Shown here: positions 44,332-53,249 of the stretch, one piece after another
How positions within the stretch are numbered: position 1 is the stretch's first letter
Layout: each line of letters starts with the position of its first letter
Origin: Oscillospiraceae bacterium
GTDB taxonomy: Bacteria; Bacillota; Clostridia; Oscillospirales; Oscillospiraceae
DNA length: 64,000 bases
Assembly (NCBI GenBank): GCA_015067465.1
Contig: SVMK01000001.1
Coordinates: 1 to 64,000, forward strand
Direction: 5' to 3'
Program-made: the position numbers and the translations under genes
The notes under the pieces: model-generated
Seen by the model: only the letters and a program-made list of their open reading frames with translations
Told to the model about the DNA's origin: nothing
Databases searched by the model: none

Positions 44332-45450
44332 TCAGTATGCCGCGAGGAAGATATTGCCGTCCTCGGCGAAGTTTTTCACATTGTAGCAAACCAGCACGCT
44401 GTCGATGCCGTTGGCGTCGATATAGGCTTTGATGCTGGTTTTGTAGTAGCGCAGGTCGATGATATGGATCTCGGAGTAGTGCGGGAAGAGGAAGGGGCTG
44501 AGAGAATCCATGTAGGAGTCGCGCAGGATGAGCAGAGCGGGCGCATCCTCGTTGCCGGTGCGGATGGTAAGCAGCGGGGTGTTGCCGCCGTAGAAGTAGG
44601 AGTATTTATCCTTCTTCGCGAGATAACTCTCGTCATACAGCGCGCCGGGTTTGGGAGCGCCTTCGGGATAATTCGTGATTTCGGCGCTGCCCTGCTCCAC
44701 ATAGGTGGTGATGGAGTCCGGCGCAACCCAGGAAAAACCGGAGCTGGAATAGGTCGTGCCGTAGAAGCTCTCGCTCACAACGGTGGGGGTATAGTTCGAA
44801 AGCGGCAGCGGCTCAAAGCCAAGCGCGGGGGCCAGCGCGGTGTAGCCGTAATAAGCGCCGAGCGTGGTCCAGTGGTGGTCGGTGCGGTAGTAGATGGGCT
44901 CGTCCCGGTGGGCGTTGAGCACGGAATAAATATCCGCAGTGGCGGCACCGGTGGCGGCGTAGGCGTAGTCAATTGTGGCTTTCTGGCTGTCGTTGGGCGC
45001 GCCGGCGGGGAGTTTGTCGCCCCAGATTCCGCCGGGAGAGGGGACCAGCGCGAAGCATACGGGAACGCCGGCGTTTTCCGAGAGGGTGTTGATTGCGTTC
45101 AGACTGAAATCAAGCGAAGAATTCTCGGGTGCGGTGTAGGGCTCGATGAGCGTTTCGTTTTCGCAGAGGAAAACGCCGTTGTTCTCATCCTTGCCGCAAA
45201 GCAGTTCGCTGCGGGCTTTCAGCGCCGTCCACTTGTCGCGGAAAGCAAACTGGTCGGTGACGTAGTCTTCGAAAGCGGTGGTGAATTTTCCGGAAAACAG
45301 CGACTGGAAGGAAAACTTCGGCGCGGTTTGGAGATAGCGGTTTTCCTGCTGGGAAAAGTCCTTGTCCGGAATGGCGAGATTCAGGGAAAAAAACAGCGCG
45401 ATGAACACAAGAAACACCAGAATCTGGGCGAGATGTGCTTTTTTATTCAT
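44332..45450 (-). CDS. DHHW-family protein, AlgJ/AlgX-like
   Basis: A 372-residue extracytoplasmic protein with one N-terminal membrane anchor (about residues 8-28). The name-giving RTDHHWTTLGAYYGY motif is present, as is a possible SGNH-type serine region (LLILRDSYMDSL). Partners of this kind transfer acyl groups from AlgI-type MBOAT proteins onto exported polysaccharides. It lies 17 nt after the MBOAT gene in the same minus-strand operon. Confidence 0.87.
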   Translation of the reverse strand: MNKKAHLAQILVFLVFIALFFSLNLAIPDKDFSQQENRYLQTAPKFSFQSLFSGKFTTAFEDYVTDQFAFRDKWTALKARSELLCGKDENNGVFLCENETLIEPYTAPENSSLDFSLNAINTLSENAGVPVCFALVPSPGGIWGDKLPAGAPNDSQKATIDYAYAATGAATADIYSVLNAHRDEPIYYRTDHHWTTLGAYYGYTALAPALGFEPLPLSNYTPTVVSESFYGTTYSSSGFSWVAPDSITTYVEQGSAEITNYPEGAPKPGALYDESYLAKKDKYSYFYGGNTPLLTIRTGNEDAPALLILRDSYMDSLSPFLFPHYSEIHIIDLRYYKTSIKAYIDANGIDSVLVCYNVKNFAEDGNIFLAAY

Positions 45451-45467
45451 TTTTCAACACACCTCCC

Positions 45468-46865
45468 TCAGAAACGGAAATACAGGAACGGATTGTAGGT
45501 TGCGTCCACCAGATACGCTGTGGAGAGCACCAGCACGGCGAGGATCATCACCGGCGTGGCAACCGCCTTCACGCGCGCGGGGAGACGGTCGTAAAGCGAC
45601 TTGCCGAGCGGCAGCGCGGCCACGGCCGCGACGATGAACATCAGCGCGAAACTGCGCAGATGGTAAAGGTCGGCGGCGGAGCACAGTCCCGCACCGGAAA
45701 AGCCGAACATGGCTTTATAGTATGCCAGTGCGCCGCCGAGCGTGGGCAGGTCAAACAGTACCCAGCCGCAAACGGCGACGAGCAGCGCATACACTGTTGC
45801 CGGAACGGGCGCTTTTTTCAAATGCCTGAGCAGAAACGCCTTTTCGATCATGAGAAACAGCGCGTAGTAAAGCCCCCAGCAAAGGAACGTCCAGTTTGCC
45901 CCGTGCCAGAAGCCGGTGAGCGCCCAGACGACCAGCAGATTGAAAAACTGCCGCCCGCGTCCGCAGCGGTTGCCGCCGAGGGGAATGTAGACATAGTCGC
46001 GGAACCATGTGCCGAGGCTGATATGCCAGCGCCGCCAGAATTCCGTGACGGATTTGGAGATATACGGGTAGTTGAAGTTTTCGAGAAATTCAAAGCCCAG
46101 CAGGCGTCCGAGGCCAATGGCCATGTCGGAGTAGCCGGAGAAATCGAAATAAATCTGCAGAGTGAAAGCGAGAATGCCGAGCCAGGCACCCAGAACGGTG
46201 AGACTGCCCGGGGCGACGTTTTTGTAAACGTCCCAGAGCAGGCCGATGTTGTTGGCGATCAGAACTTTTTTGCCGAGACCGACGATAAAGCGGCGAACGC
46301 CGGAGGAAAACTGCTCCAAACTGCCGGCGCGGAAGTTGAGCTGGTCGGCAACGTCTTTGTAGCGGACGATGGGACCGGCGATCAACTGAGGGAACAGGGC
46401 GACGAACGTGCCGAAAGAAACCGGATTGCGCTCTGCCTTTGCGTCGCCGCGGTAAACGTCGATGGGATAGCTCATGGTCTGGAAGGTGTAGAAAGAGATG
46501 CCGATGGGCAGCTCCAGACCGAGCGACGGAATCCTGACACCGGGGAGCATGCTGAGCGTTTCCGCAAAGAGATCGAAATATTTGAAAAAGCCGAGCAGCA
46601 GCAGGTTGACAACGATGTCGATGACAAGAATACGCTTTGCGCGCCGCTTGTCGGTTTCGGCGTATTTTTCAACAAAAATGCCGGTGAAGTAGTTGATGCA
46701 GATGGAAAAGAGCATCAGCAGAATGTAAACCGGTTCGCCCCAGCCGTAGAAGACCAGATTGACGATCAGAAGCCAGAGGTTGCGCCAGCGGCGCGGAACG
46801 AAATAGTAAACTGCCAGAACAACGGGCAGATAGATGAACATGAACAGCAGGCTGGAAAATACCAT
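45468..46865 (-). CDS. MBOAT O-acyltransferase, AlgI-like
   Basis: A 465-residue membrane-bound O-acyltransferase with about 10-11 helices. Family features are YFDFSGYSDMAIGLGRLLGF, EFWRRWHISLGTWFRDYVYIPLGGN and the catalytic His in TGFWHGANW. It passes acetyl (or other acyl) groups across the membrane to a DHHW/AlgX-type partner. AAAGGAG lies 11 nt before the ATG at 46865; the frame is open further upstream without a start site. The acceptor polymer is not encoded nearby. Confidence 0.92.
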   Translation of the reverse strand: MVFSSLLFMFIYLPVVLAVYYFVPRRWRNLWLLIVNLVFYGWGEPVYILLMLFSICINYFTGIFVEKYAETDKRRAKRILVIDIVVNLLLLGFFKYFDLFAETLSMLPGVRIPSLGLELPIGISFYTFQTMSYPIDVYRGDAKAERNPVSFGTFVALFPQLIAGPIVRYKDVADQLNFRAGSLEQFSSGVRRFIVGLGKKVLIANNIGLLWDVYKNVAPGSLTVLGAWLGILAFTLQIYFDFSGYSDMAIGLGRLLGFEFLENFNYPYISKSVTEFWRRWHISLGTWFRDYVYIPLGGNRCGRGRQFFNLLVVWALTGFWHGANWTFLCWGLYYALFLMIEKAFLLRHLKKAPVPATVYALLVAVCGWVLFDLPTLGGALAYYKAMFGFSGAGLCSAADLYHLRSFALMFIVAAVAALPLGKSLYDRLPARVKAVATPVMILAVLVLSTAYLVDATYNPFLYFRF

Positions 46866-46965
46866 GTGAGCAAAAACTCCTTTGCGGGTTGTTTTCGTAC
46901 GGTTATGAAAAGCGCGTGCGCGCAGAACCATAAAATCGACGGATTGCACCGAATTCCGAAACAAT

Positions 46966-46994
46966 ATTTTAACAGAGAAACAAATTTTTGTAAA
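46966..46994 (-). promoter_or_regulatory. SigA-type promoter for the AlgI/DHHW operon
   Basis: On the minus strand TTTACA, 17-nt spacer, TAAAAT, about 100 nt before the start codon. Confidence 0.65.
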
Positions 46995-47028
46995 ATATTA
47001 TCTTTTATATGTTTGTGCACATTTTGAC

Positions 47029-47057
47029 TTGCGCTGAATGACGAATTGTGGCATAAT
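47029..47057 (+). promoter_or_regulatory. Candidate promoter for the phosphorelay cluster
   Basis: TTGCGC, 17-nt spacer, TGGCATAAT (extended -10), about 85 nt before the first gene. Confidence 0.5.
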
Positions 47058-47141
47058 TAACTAAATTACGGATTTGTGTCAAAGCGGCGCGAACGGTGCG
47101 CCGCACCGCCGCGCGGCGGCGGACGAATCGCGAGGTACGAT

Positions 47142-47786
47142 ATGACAAACCATACCACGGATCTGAATCCCGGCATGCCTGCGGAAAGCGGCGTGTGCGC
47201 GTGCATTTGCAGTGCGGCGGATGAGCTGACAACGGCGGCGAACGCCGTTGCCTCGTTTGCCGGGATGGCAAAAAAATATATCGACGATAAAGACCGGCTG
47301 CTCAAATGTCTGGATAAGCTGGAATCTTATGCCCTGCCGCTGAAAGAGCGGATCGGCGAGCTTGTGTCCGCCGCGGAATGTGAATGCGGCGCGGTGCAGT
47401 CCCGACCGGGAACAAGACGGATTCTGCTTGTGGAAGACAATGAGCTCAACCGCGAGATAGCAAAGGAGATTCTGGAGGAAAACGGCTTTGCGGTTGACGA
47501 AGCGGAGGATGGCTGTGCCGCGGTGCGCATGGTTTCCGCCGCACCGCCGACGCACTATGTCTGCGTTTTGATGGATATCAGCATGCCCGGAATGGACGGA
47601 CTGAGCGCAGCGCGGGAGATTCGCGCGCTGCAAACAGAAGATTACCGCGCGCTGCCCATCATCGCCATGACCGCGAACGAAGAACAGGAGGACATTCAGA
47701 AAACCTTTGCGGCAGGAATGAATGCGCATCTGAGCAAGCCCGTTCGGGTGGAAGTTCTGATGCGCACGCTGGAACAGTTTCTCTGA
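47142..47786 (+). CDS. Response-regulator protein with decayed HisKA-like N-terminal domain
   Basis: A 214-residue protein. Residues 92-214 are an intact REC domain (VEDNELNRE, phospho-acceptor Asp145 in LMDISMPGMDG, Lys in LSKP). Residues about 24-83 resemble the HisKA dimerisation helices of the hybrid kinase encoded 2.4 kb downstream: NAVASFAGMAKKYIDDK against NAIKGFSEMARKYIGEP, 13 of 26 core residues identical by eye. The phospho-accepting His is replaced by Asp27 (ADELTTAAN for SHDIRTPLN), and no ATPase domain is present. The REC domains are also closely alike, so the gene is probably a shrunken copy of such a kinase. GAGG precedes the ATG. Confidence 0.85.
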   Translation: MTNHTTDLNPGMPAESGVCACICSAADELTTAANAVASFAGMAKKYIDDKDRLLKCLDKLESYALPLKERIGELVSAAECECGAVQSRPGTRRILLVEDNELNREIAKEILEENGFAVDEAEDGCAAVRMVSAAPPTHYVCVLMDISMPGMDGLSAAREIRALQTEDYRALPIIAMTANEEQEDIQKTFAAGMNAHLSKPVRVEVLMRTLEQFL

Positions 47787-47831
47787 TGTGTGCAGGGCAC
47801 GGGGGAAACCGGTGTGTAGTAAGAGGTGGGT

Positions 47832-48920
47832 ATGAAAAACATTATTCTGGTAGTTGACGATGTGGAGCTGAACCGCGAAATTCTGGTGGAAATGCTGGAA
47901 GACGAATTTCGCGTTCTGGAAGCTGCAAACGGCGACGAGGCGCTGGCCCTTTTGCAGCAGCACTACAACGAAATCGAGGTAGTTCTGCTTGACCTTGTGA
48001 TGCCGAAGCTGGACGGAATTTCCGTTTTGAAATACATGAACGACCGCGGCTGGAACAAGAAGATCCCCGTTTTGATTATCAGCGGGGAAAACTCACAGAT
48101 TGTGGAAGCGGCCTGCTTTGAAGACGGAATTTACGACTTTATCCATAAGCCGTTTGAGCGAATGTATGTCAAGCGCCGCGTGATGAACGCCGCGGAACTT
48201 TATCGCTATAAAAACAGCCTTGAGGAAAAGGTTGCCGAACAGACGGAAGCGCTGCGCGCGCAAAATCAGCGTTTGGAGGAACTCAACAGCGACATTATCG
48301 AAAGTCTCAGCAACGTTGTGGAAGCGCGCAACCTTGAAAGCGGCCTGCATATCCGCCGCGTGAAGGGATTTACGAAAATTCTGACAGAGCGCGTAATGCG
48401 CGACTGGCCGGAATACGGCATAGACGAGGCGCGAAAAGAACTGATCGTGTCGGCCAGTGCGCTGCACGATATCGGCAAAATCATGATTCGCGACATCGTG
48501 CTGCTCAAGCCCGGCAGGCTGACAAAGGAAGAATTTGACGAAATCAAAACCCATACAACAAAAGGCTGCGAGATTATCCGCAATATGATGAAGGTGTGGG
48601 ATTCGGAGTATTTCAACTGCAGCTACAACATCTGCCGCCATCACCATGAGCGTTACGACGGCAAAGGCTACCCGGACGGACTGGCGGGGGATGCCATTCC
48701 CATTTCCGCGCAGATTGTTTCGCTTGCCGATGTTTACGATGCGCTTACCTCGGAGCGCATTTACAAGAAGGCCTATTCGTGCGACCGGGCCTACAACATG
48801 GTTGTGAACGGGGAATGCGGCGCATTTTCGCCGAAGTTGCTGTCGTGCTTTGCTGCCTGCAAAACGCAGATGGCCGACCTTGCAAAGCGACTGGCGGGAC
48901 AGCGGCCGTATCACGGCTGA
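47832..48920 (+). CDS. Response regulator with HD-GYP domain
   Basis: A 362-residue REC-coiled coil-HD-GYP protein. The REC domain (about residues 3-120) has the acidic pair VVDDVELNRE, acceptor Asp in LLDLVMPKLDG and HKP lysine. A coiled coil (about 130-160) leads to the HD-GYP domain, with HDIGKI and a complete HHERYDGKGYPDGL signature, so it is probably an active cyclic-di-GMP phosphodiesterase. No GGDEF cyclase gene lies in the window. It starts 45 nt after the preceding REC gene; ATG at 47832 chosen over an in-frame GTG six bases upstream. Confidence 0.92.
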   Translation: MKNIILVVDDVELNREILVEMLEDEFRVLEAANGDEALALLQQHYNEIEVVLLDLVMPKLDGISVLKYMNDRGWNKKIPVLIISGENSQIVEAACFEDGIYDFIHKPFERMYVKRRVMNAAELYRYKNSLEEKVAEQTEALRAQNQRLEELNSDIIESLSNVVEARNLESGLHIRRVKGFTKILTERVMRDWPEYGIDEARKELIVSASALHDIGKIMIRDIVLLKPGRLTKEEFDEIKTHTTKGCEIIRNMMKVWDSEYFNCSYNICRHHHERYDGKGYPDGLAGDAIPISAQIVSLADVYDALTSERIYKKAYSCDRAYNMVVNGECGAFSPKLLSCFAACKTQMADLAKRLAGQRPYHG

Positions 48921-48956
48921 TGCCCGAAACTGATTTTTCTTTACGGAGGACTTGTT

Positions 48957-49316
48957 ATGACTGTTCGTGATTTTTACGCCAATATCGGCGGCGACTATGA
49001 AGGAACGCTTGCCAATCTGCTTTCCGAGGATCGCATGAAGAAGTATATCCTCAAATTCGCTGATGCAAACGACTATACCAATTTGCTCGCCGCGCTCGAT
49101 GAGCAGCGCTATGAAGATGCGTTCAGATTTGCCCATAATATCAAGGGCGTTTGCCTCAATCTCGGCTTTTCCGTTCTGGCTGCGTCCGGCAGCGACCTGT
49201 GCGAAGCCCTGCGCGGCGGTGTGCCGACCGACGAGGTTCCCGCTTTGCTGGATAAGGTGACGGCTCATTACCGTCAACTGACGGCCGAACTGACACGTTT
49301 TCGCGACGAACTCTAA
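48957..49316 (+). CDS. Histidine phosphotransfer (Hpt) protein
   Basis: A 119-residue stand-alone Hpt domain. The phospho-accepting His60 lies in FRFAHNIKGVCLNLGF, followed by the helix with LAASGSDLCEALR. Such proteins shuttle phosphate between the REC of a hybrid kinase and free REC proteins. GGAGG lies 8 nt before the ATG. Placed between the two REC genes and the hybrid kinase, it completes a multi-step relay. Confidence 0.92.
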   Translation: MTVRDFYANIGGDYEGTLANLLSEDRMKKYILKFADANDYTNLLAALDEQRYEDAFRFAHNIKGVCLNLGFSVLAASGSDLCEALRGGVPTDEVPALLDKVTAHYRQLTAELTRFRDEL

Positions 49317-49340
49317 ACCCGAAGTCCGGGTTGTGCAGCA

Positions 49341-49395
49341 GCGCCGCGCTCCCGCATGTTATTTCCGCGTGTGGGGGTGCGGCGCCGTTTTTTTT
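49341..49395 (+). terminator. Intrinsic terminator after the Hpt gene
   Basis: GCGCCGC/GCGGCGC extended by about 10 further pairs including G-U, then eight T. It makes the hybrid kinase a separate transcription unit. Confidence 0.78.
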
Positions 49396-49438
49396 CAAAA
49401 AGCGAACCAAACGGTTTGCATATGCGCGGGTGCGGTGC

Positions 49439-49468
49439 TTGCGCACGGTGGGAAAGGCATGCTAAAAT
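49439..49468 (+). promoter_or_regulatory. Candidate promoter for the hybrid kinase gene
   Basis: TTGCGC, 18-nt spacer, TAAAAT, about 70 nt before the start codon. Confidence 0.5.
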
Positions 49469-49538
49469 TATGGCTTAGGCAAATCATCGCATTAGTGCGA
49501 TGAACAAAACCTGTATTCTCGATTTCGGAGGGGCACGA

Positions 49539-51965
49539 ATGGCATTGCTGCAGAAATCCGATTTTACCGACAAAATCCTTGGACAGGCAAATATCGGCTT
49601 ATGGGCGATCGAACTGGAAGACGGCAGGGCATCGAGAATGTTTGCCGACGACACCATGCTCCGTCTGCTTGGCATTGACGAAGCGATGTCGCCCGAGGAT
49701 ACGTATGCCTTCTGGATCGACAGAATCGACCCGGATTACTGCACCTATGTGCAGGATGTGGTGGCCCGTGAAATCCGCGGAGAAAATGCCGAGGCGCACT
49801 ATTTCTGGAATCACCCGAAACGCGGCGCGATATATGTCCGCTGCGGCGGAATGCGCAACCCGGAGTACACGGAGTTTATCCGTCTGGAGGGCAGCCATCA
49901 GGATATTACGCCGATGCTGGCGCTTCAGGAGCGTCTGAAGCAGCAGGAGGAAAGCCTGCTTCGTTCCAAGCGCTTCTCGGATTACTTTCTGGACAGCTTT
50001 CTTTCTGCATATTATGTCAACCTTGAGGACGGAACGTTTCAGGTCATCCGTAAGAGCGGCGGCAACTTGGAGCGCTACGGTCATGAAAATTTTCAGGAAT
50101 TTATCAAAAACAAGGCGATTGACTGCATATCGGAAGATGAACGCGTGGGCATTCTGCGCCAGGTGACGCCGGAGAACATCCGCAAGCGCCTGCAGAAGGG
50201 CAACGAATTTTCCTTTGTGTTCCGCGATATTTTCTGCGGCGAAACCCGCCATGTGAAAATGCGCATTATCCGCGGCGCGGACGATGACCATGTTGCAGTC
50301 GGCTTTGAGGATGTGGAATCGCTGATGCGCGAGCGTCAGGTGCTGCGCGACAACCGCGCGAAGCTGCGTGAAGCATCGCTGATTGCTTCGCTGGCGGATG
50401 ACTACGAATTTATCGGCGTGGTGAACACCGAAAAAAACGAGATGACCGCTTACCGCATGGTGCCGAAGATTGCGGAACAGGTGAGCGATCTGGGCGAGGA
50501 CGCCACGGATATGGAGCGCTGGATGGCGTTTTGCGACCGCAGCGTTGTTCCGTCGGAGGCCGAGCATTTTTATTCGCATGTTGCCAAAGAGCGCGTTGAG
50601 GCGGAGCTGCAGAGCAAGCCGGTGTATATCTTCCAGACGAAGATGACCGTTGGCGGACGCGAGGGATACTACCGCTTCAAGTTTGCGCAGGATAAGAGCA
50701 ACAAAGCCCGCGTGATTGTGGGATTCCGTAATGTTGACCAGCAGGTGCTCAACGAGCGCAAAATGGTTGAGATGGAGAAAAAGCTGGAATACAGCAAGGA
50801 ACTGGAACGTGCGCTTGCCAAAGCCGAGGAGGCCAACCGGGCGAAGAGCACATTTCTGTTCAACATGAGCCATGATATCCGCACGCCGCTCAATGCGATC
50901 AAGGGTTTTTCCGAGATGGCGAGAAAATATATCGGCGAGCCGGAGCGGGCCGTGTCATGTCTGGACAAGGTGCTGGAGTCGGAGAAGTATCTGCTGTGTC
51001 TGATCGACGATGTGCTTGATTTGGCGCGCATTGAAAGCGGCAATATCCGGATTGAGTCCGCGCCGTTCAGCCTGAAGGCGCAGGGACAGTATTTCGACGT
51101 GCTGTTTGCGCAGGAAGCCGCGGCGAAACATATCGACTATTTCCATGAATATGTTGCGGTGCAAACCGACGCGGTGTGCGGCGATAAGCTCCACATCGAG
51201 CAGGTTTTGATCAATATTCTGAACAATGCGGTGAAATTTACGCCGGGTGGCGGCCAAATTGTGCTGACCACGCAGCAGCTTGATGATCTGCCGGACGGAC
51301 GTCACTGCTTCTGCTTTACCGTGCGCGACACCGGCATCGGCATGAGTCCGAAATTCCGCGAACACATTTTTGAGCAATTTGCCCGTGAACGCTCCTCCAC
51401 GGAAAGCGGCGTGCAGGGCACGGGGCTCGGTATGGCGATCACAAAGCATCTTGTTGAGCTGATGGACGGCAAAATCGAGATTGAAAGCGAAGTCGGCTGC
51501 GGCACAACGGTGCGTGTGTATCTGCCGCTTGCCCGCTGCGATGCCCTTGCCGCGGAGGAACCGGACGATGCACCGGCGGACGATTCGCTCGCCGGCAGGC
51601 GCGTTTTGGTTGTGGAGGACAACGAACTCAACTGCGAGATTGCGGTGGATATTCTGCAGGACGCTGGGCTGGTTGTGGAAACCGCGGAAAACGGCGTAAT
51701 CGCCGTGGAGCGGCTGCGTCTGCGCGGGCCGGGTTGGTATGACTTTGTTTTGATGGACATTCAGATGCCGGTGATGGATGGCTATGAGGCCACCAGAAGA
51801 ATCCGCCGGATGCCCGACGGCGGGGAGACGCTGCCGATTATCGCGCTGTCCGCCAATGCGTTTGAGGAGGACCGACAGCGCTCGGCGGAGGCGGGCATGA
51901 ACGGCCATGTGGCAAAGCCCATTAATGTTTCCGAACTGTTTGCGGTGCTGCGGTCGTTTCTGTAA
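49539..51965 (+). CDS. Hybrid sensor histidine kinase/response regulator
   Basis: An 808-residue cytoplasmic hybrid kinase with no transmembrane segment. A PAS-type domain (about 5-125) and further sensor regions (about 140-270 and 290-410) lead by a coiled coil to HisKA with His445 (MSHDIRTPLNAIKGF). HATPase_c follows (NILNNAVKFTPGGG; DTGIGM; GTGLGMAITKHLVELM), then a C-terminal REC domain (VEDNELN; acceptor Asp740; KPI). It would pass phosphate His445 to Asp740 to the Hpt His and on to the free REC proteins. ATG 49539 has GGAGGGG 6 nt upstream; an in-frame ATG at 49500 lacks one. Confidence 0.94.
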   Translation: MALLQKSDFTDKILGQANIGLWAIELEDGRASRMFADDTMLRLLGIDEAMSPEDTYAFWIDRIDPDYCTYVQDVVAREIRGENAEAHYFWNHPKRGAIYVRCGGMRNPEYTEFIRLEGSHQDITPMLALQERLKQQEESLLRSKRFSDYFLDSFLSAYYVNLEDGTFQVIRKSGGNLERYGHENFQEFIKNKAIDCISEDERVGILRQVTPENIRKRLQKGNEFSFVFRDIFCGETRHVKMRIIRGADDDHVAVGFEDVESLMRERQVLRDNRAKLREASLIASLADDYEFIGVVNTEKNEMTAYRMVPKIAEQVSDLGEDATDMERWMAFCDRSVVPSEAEHFYSHVAKERVEAELQSKPVYIFQTKMTVGGREGYYRFKFAQDKSNKARVIVGFRNVDQQVLNERKMVEMEKKLEYSKELERALAKAEEANRAKSTFLFNMSHDIRTPLNAIKGFSEMARKYIGEPERAVSCLDKVLESEKYLLCLIDDVLDLARIESGNIRIESAPFSLKAQGQYFDVLFAQEAAAKHIDYFHEYVAVQTDAVCGDKLHIEQVLINILNNAVKFTPGGGQIVLTTQQLDDLPDGRHCFCFTVRDTGIGMSPKFREHIFEQFARERSSTESGVQGTGLGMAITKHLVELMDGKIEIESEVGCGTTVRVYLPLARCDALAAEEPDDAPADDSLAGRRVLVVEDNELNCEIAVDILQDAGLVVETAENGVIAVERLRLRGPGWYDFVLMDIQMPVMDGYEATRRIRRMPDGGETLPIIALSANAFEEDRQRSAEAGMNGHVAKPINVSELFAVLRSFL

Positions 51966-52005
51966 ATGCCGACGGCGTGGCTGAAAAACGAATCACCGAC
52001 GCACA

Positions 52006-52045
52006 AAAAGACCCGCGCACCGGTTTCCGGTGCGCGGGCTTTTTT
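52006..52045. terminator. Bidirectional intrinsic terminator
   Basis: A 12-bp perfect stem (CCCGCGCACCGG with its complement), loop TTT, flanked by AAAAAGA and CTTTTTT. It ends both the hybrid kinase and the convergent recombinase genes. Confidence 0.88.
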
Positions 52046-52065
52046 ATGTGAGCGAGTGTCGCGTG

Positions 52066-53070
52066 TCAGCTGTTTCCGTCGGGGGAGAAGTCGCCGAGCG
52101 GGTTTGACGATGCGGCGGTGCGAAGTGCGGTGTTGTCCACATGGGTGTAGATCTGTGTGGTGTTGAGATGCTCATGGCCGAGCAGTTCCTGCAGCGTTCG
52201 AACGTCCACGCCGTTTTGCAGCATGAGTGTCGCCGCGGTGTGGCGCAGCTTGTGGGAGGAATATTTGTCGGCATCCAGTCCCGCGCGCAGCAGATTTTTC
52301 TTCACCATGCTGTGCACTGCCTCGCGGCTGACGCGGGTGCGCCGCGCGGAAAGAAACAGGGCGCTTCTGTCCACGGTATCGAGGGTTTTGCGCACGGCGA
52401 GATAGTCGTTGATGGCGGCGGCGGTGGCATCGTTGAGATAAACGATGCGCTCTTTGCTGCCCTTGCCGCGCACGCGCAGACTGTCGGCCCGGATGTCGGA
52501 AAGATTCAGCCCGACAATCTCGGAGATACGCAGTCCGCAGTTGAGAAAAATGCAGATGATGGCATAGTCCCGCGCGCGGTGACGTCCGTCAATGGCGTTG
52601 AGCAGCGCCTTGCTCTCGGCGAGGGTGAGGTAGCGGGGGAGCGATTTGGGGATTTTCGGGGAGTCGAGGTCCTGCACGGGATTGTCCTGCAGCAGCTTCG
52701 CCTTGACGGTGAGGTATTTGTAAAAACTCTTGATTGCGGCGATCTTGCGCGCACGCGAAGCCGCGCTGAGACCGTATTCGGTTTCGCGGCTGCGCTGGTT
52801 GCGCACGCGGTCGCGGCTGAGGAAGGAGAGATATTCGTAAACTTCCGTGAGCGTAACGCGGCGGACAAAATCCAGATCCACATCCGAAACGGAGATGTCC
52901 TCCGGCTCGGCGGTGCGGGGCACAAGGCCGCGGTGGAGCTTGAGAAAGCGGAAGAATGTGCGCAGATCGAGAAAGTATTCGTCCACGGTGTTTTTGGAAT
53001 GGCCCCGGATGGTTTCGTGATAAGCCAGAAAATCGCGCAGAATGGGCGGCGCATCGCTTCTGTAATCCAT
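52066..53070 (-). CDS. Tyrosine recombinase, XerC/XerD-like
   Basis: A 334-residue site-specific recombinase. The N-terminal core-binding SAM-like domain spans about 5-140. The catalytic domain carries the full R-K-H-R-H-Y set: GLRISE, GKGSKER, HKLRHTAATLM, LGHEHLNTTQIYTHV. Length is slightly over the 300 usual for Xer. No phage or integron genes surround it and it is in a single-gene unit, so a housekeeping Xer role in chromosome-dimer resolution is likeliest (inference). The Shine-Dalgarno (AAAAGG) is weak and distant. Confidence 0.9.
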   Translation of the reverse strand: MDYRSDAPPILRDFLAYHETIRGHSKNTVDEYFLDLRTFFRFLKLHRGLVPRTAEPEDISVSDVDLDFVRRVTLTEVYEYLSFLSRDRVRNQRSRETEYGLSAASRARKIAAIKSFYKYLTVKAKLLQDNPVQDLDSPKIPKSLPRYLTLAESKALLNAIDGRHRARDYAIICIFLNCGLRISEIVGLNLSDIRADSLRVRGKGSKERIVYLNDATAAAINDYLAVRKTLDTVDRSALFLSARRTRVSREAVHSMVKKNLLRAGLDADKYSSHKLRHTAATLMLQNGVDVRTLQELLGHEHLNTTQIYTHVDNTALRTAASSNPLGDFSPDGNS

Positions 53071-53201
53071 ATACAGCTACGACCTTTTCAAATAATTTTG
53101 TTTAATTTTAACCGATTTTTTCCGCAGCGTCAACAAAGGGAACGGTGAATTGACGGAATTGCGGGATGAACGCATTTTATAGTGGATTTTTTTTCGGGAT
53201 A

Positions 53202-53210
53202 TGATATAGT
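53202..53210 (+). promoter_or_regulatory. Possible extended -10 promoter for the aminotransferase
   Basis: TGATATAGT 40 nt before the start; no good -35 is visible. Confidence 0.35.
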
Positions 53211-53249
53211 AATTAATGTTATAAAAACTCAGATTTGGGAGGCATATAT

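Noticed and set aside
45435-47027. 530-codon plus-strand frame opposite the AlgI-like gene
   Set aside because: Antisense shadow with no conserved motifs.
52066-53070. Tyrosine recombinase as a sign of an integrated element
   Set aside because: No att-like repeats, phage, conjugation or cargo genes flank it; a housekeeping Xer protein is more likely.
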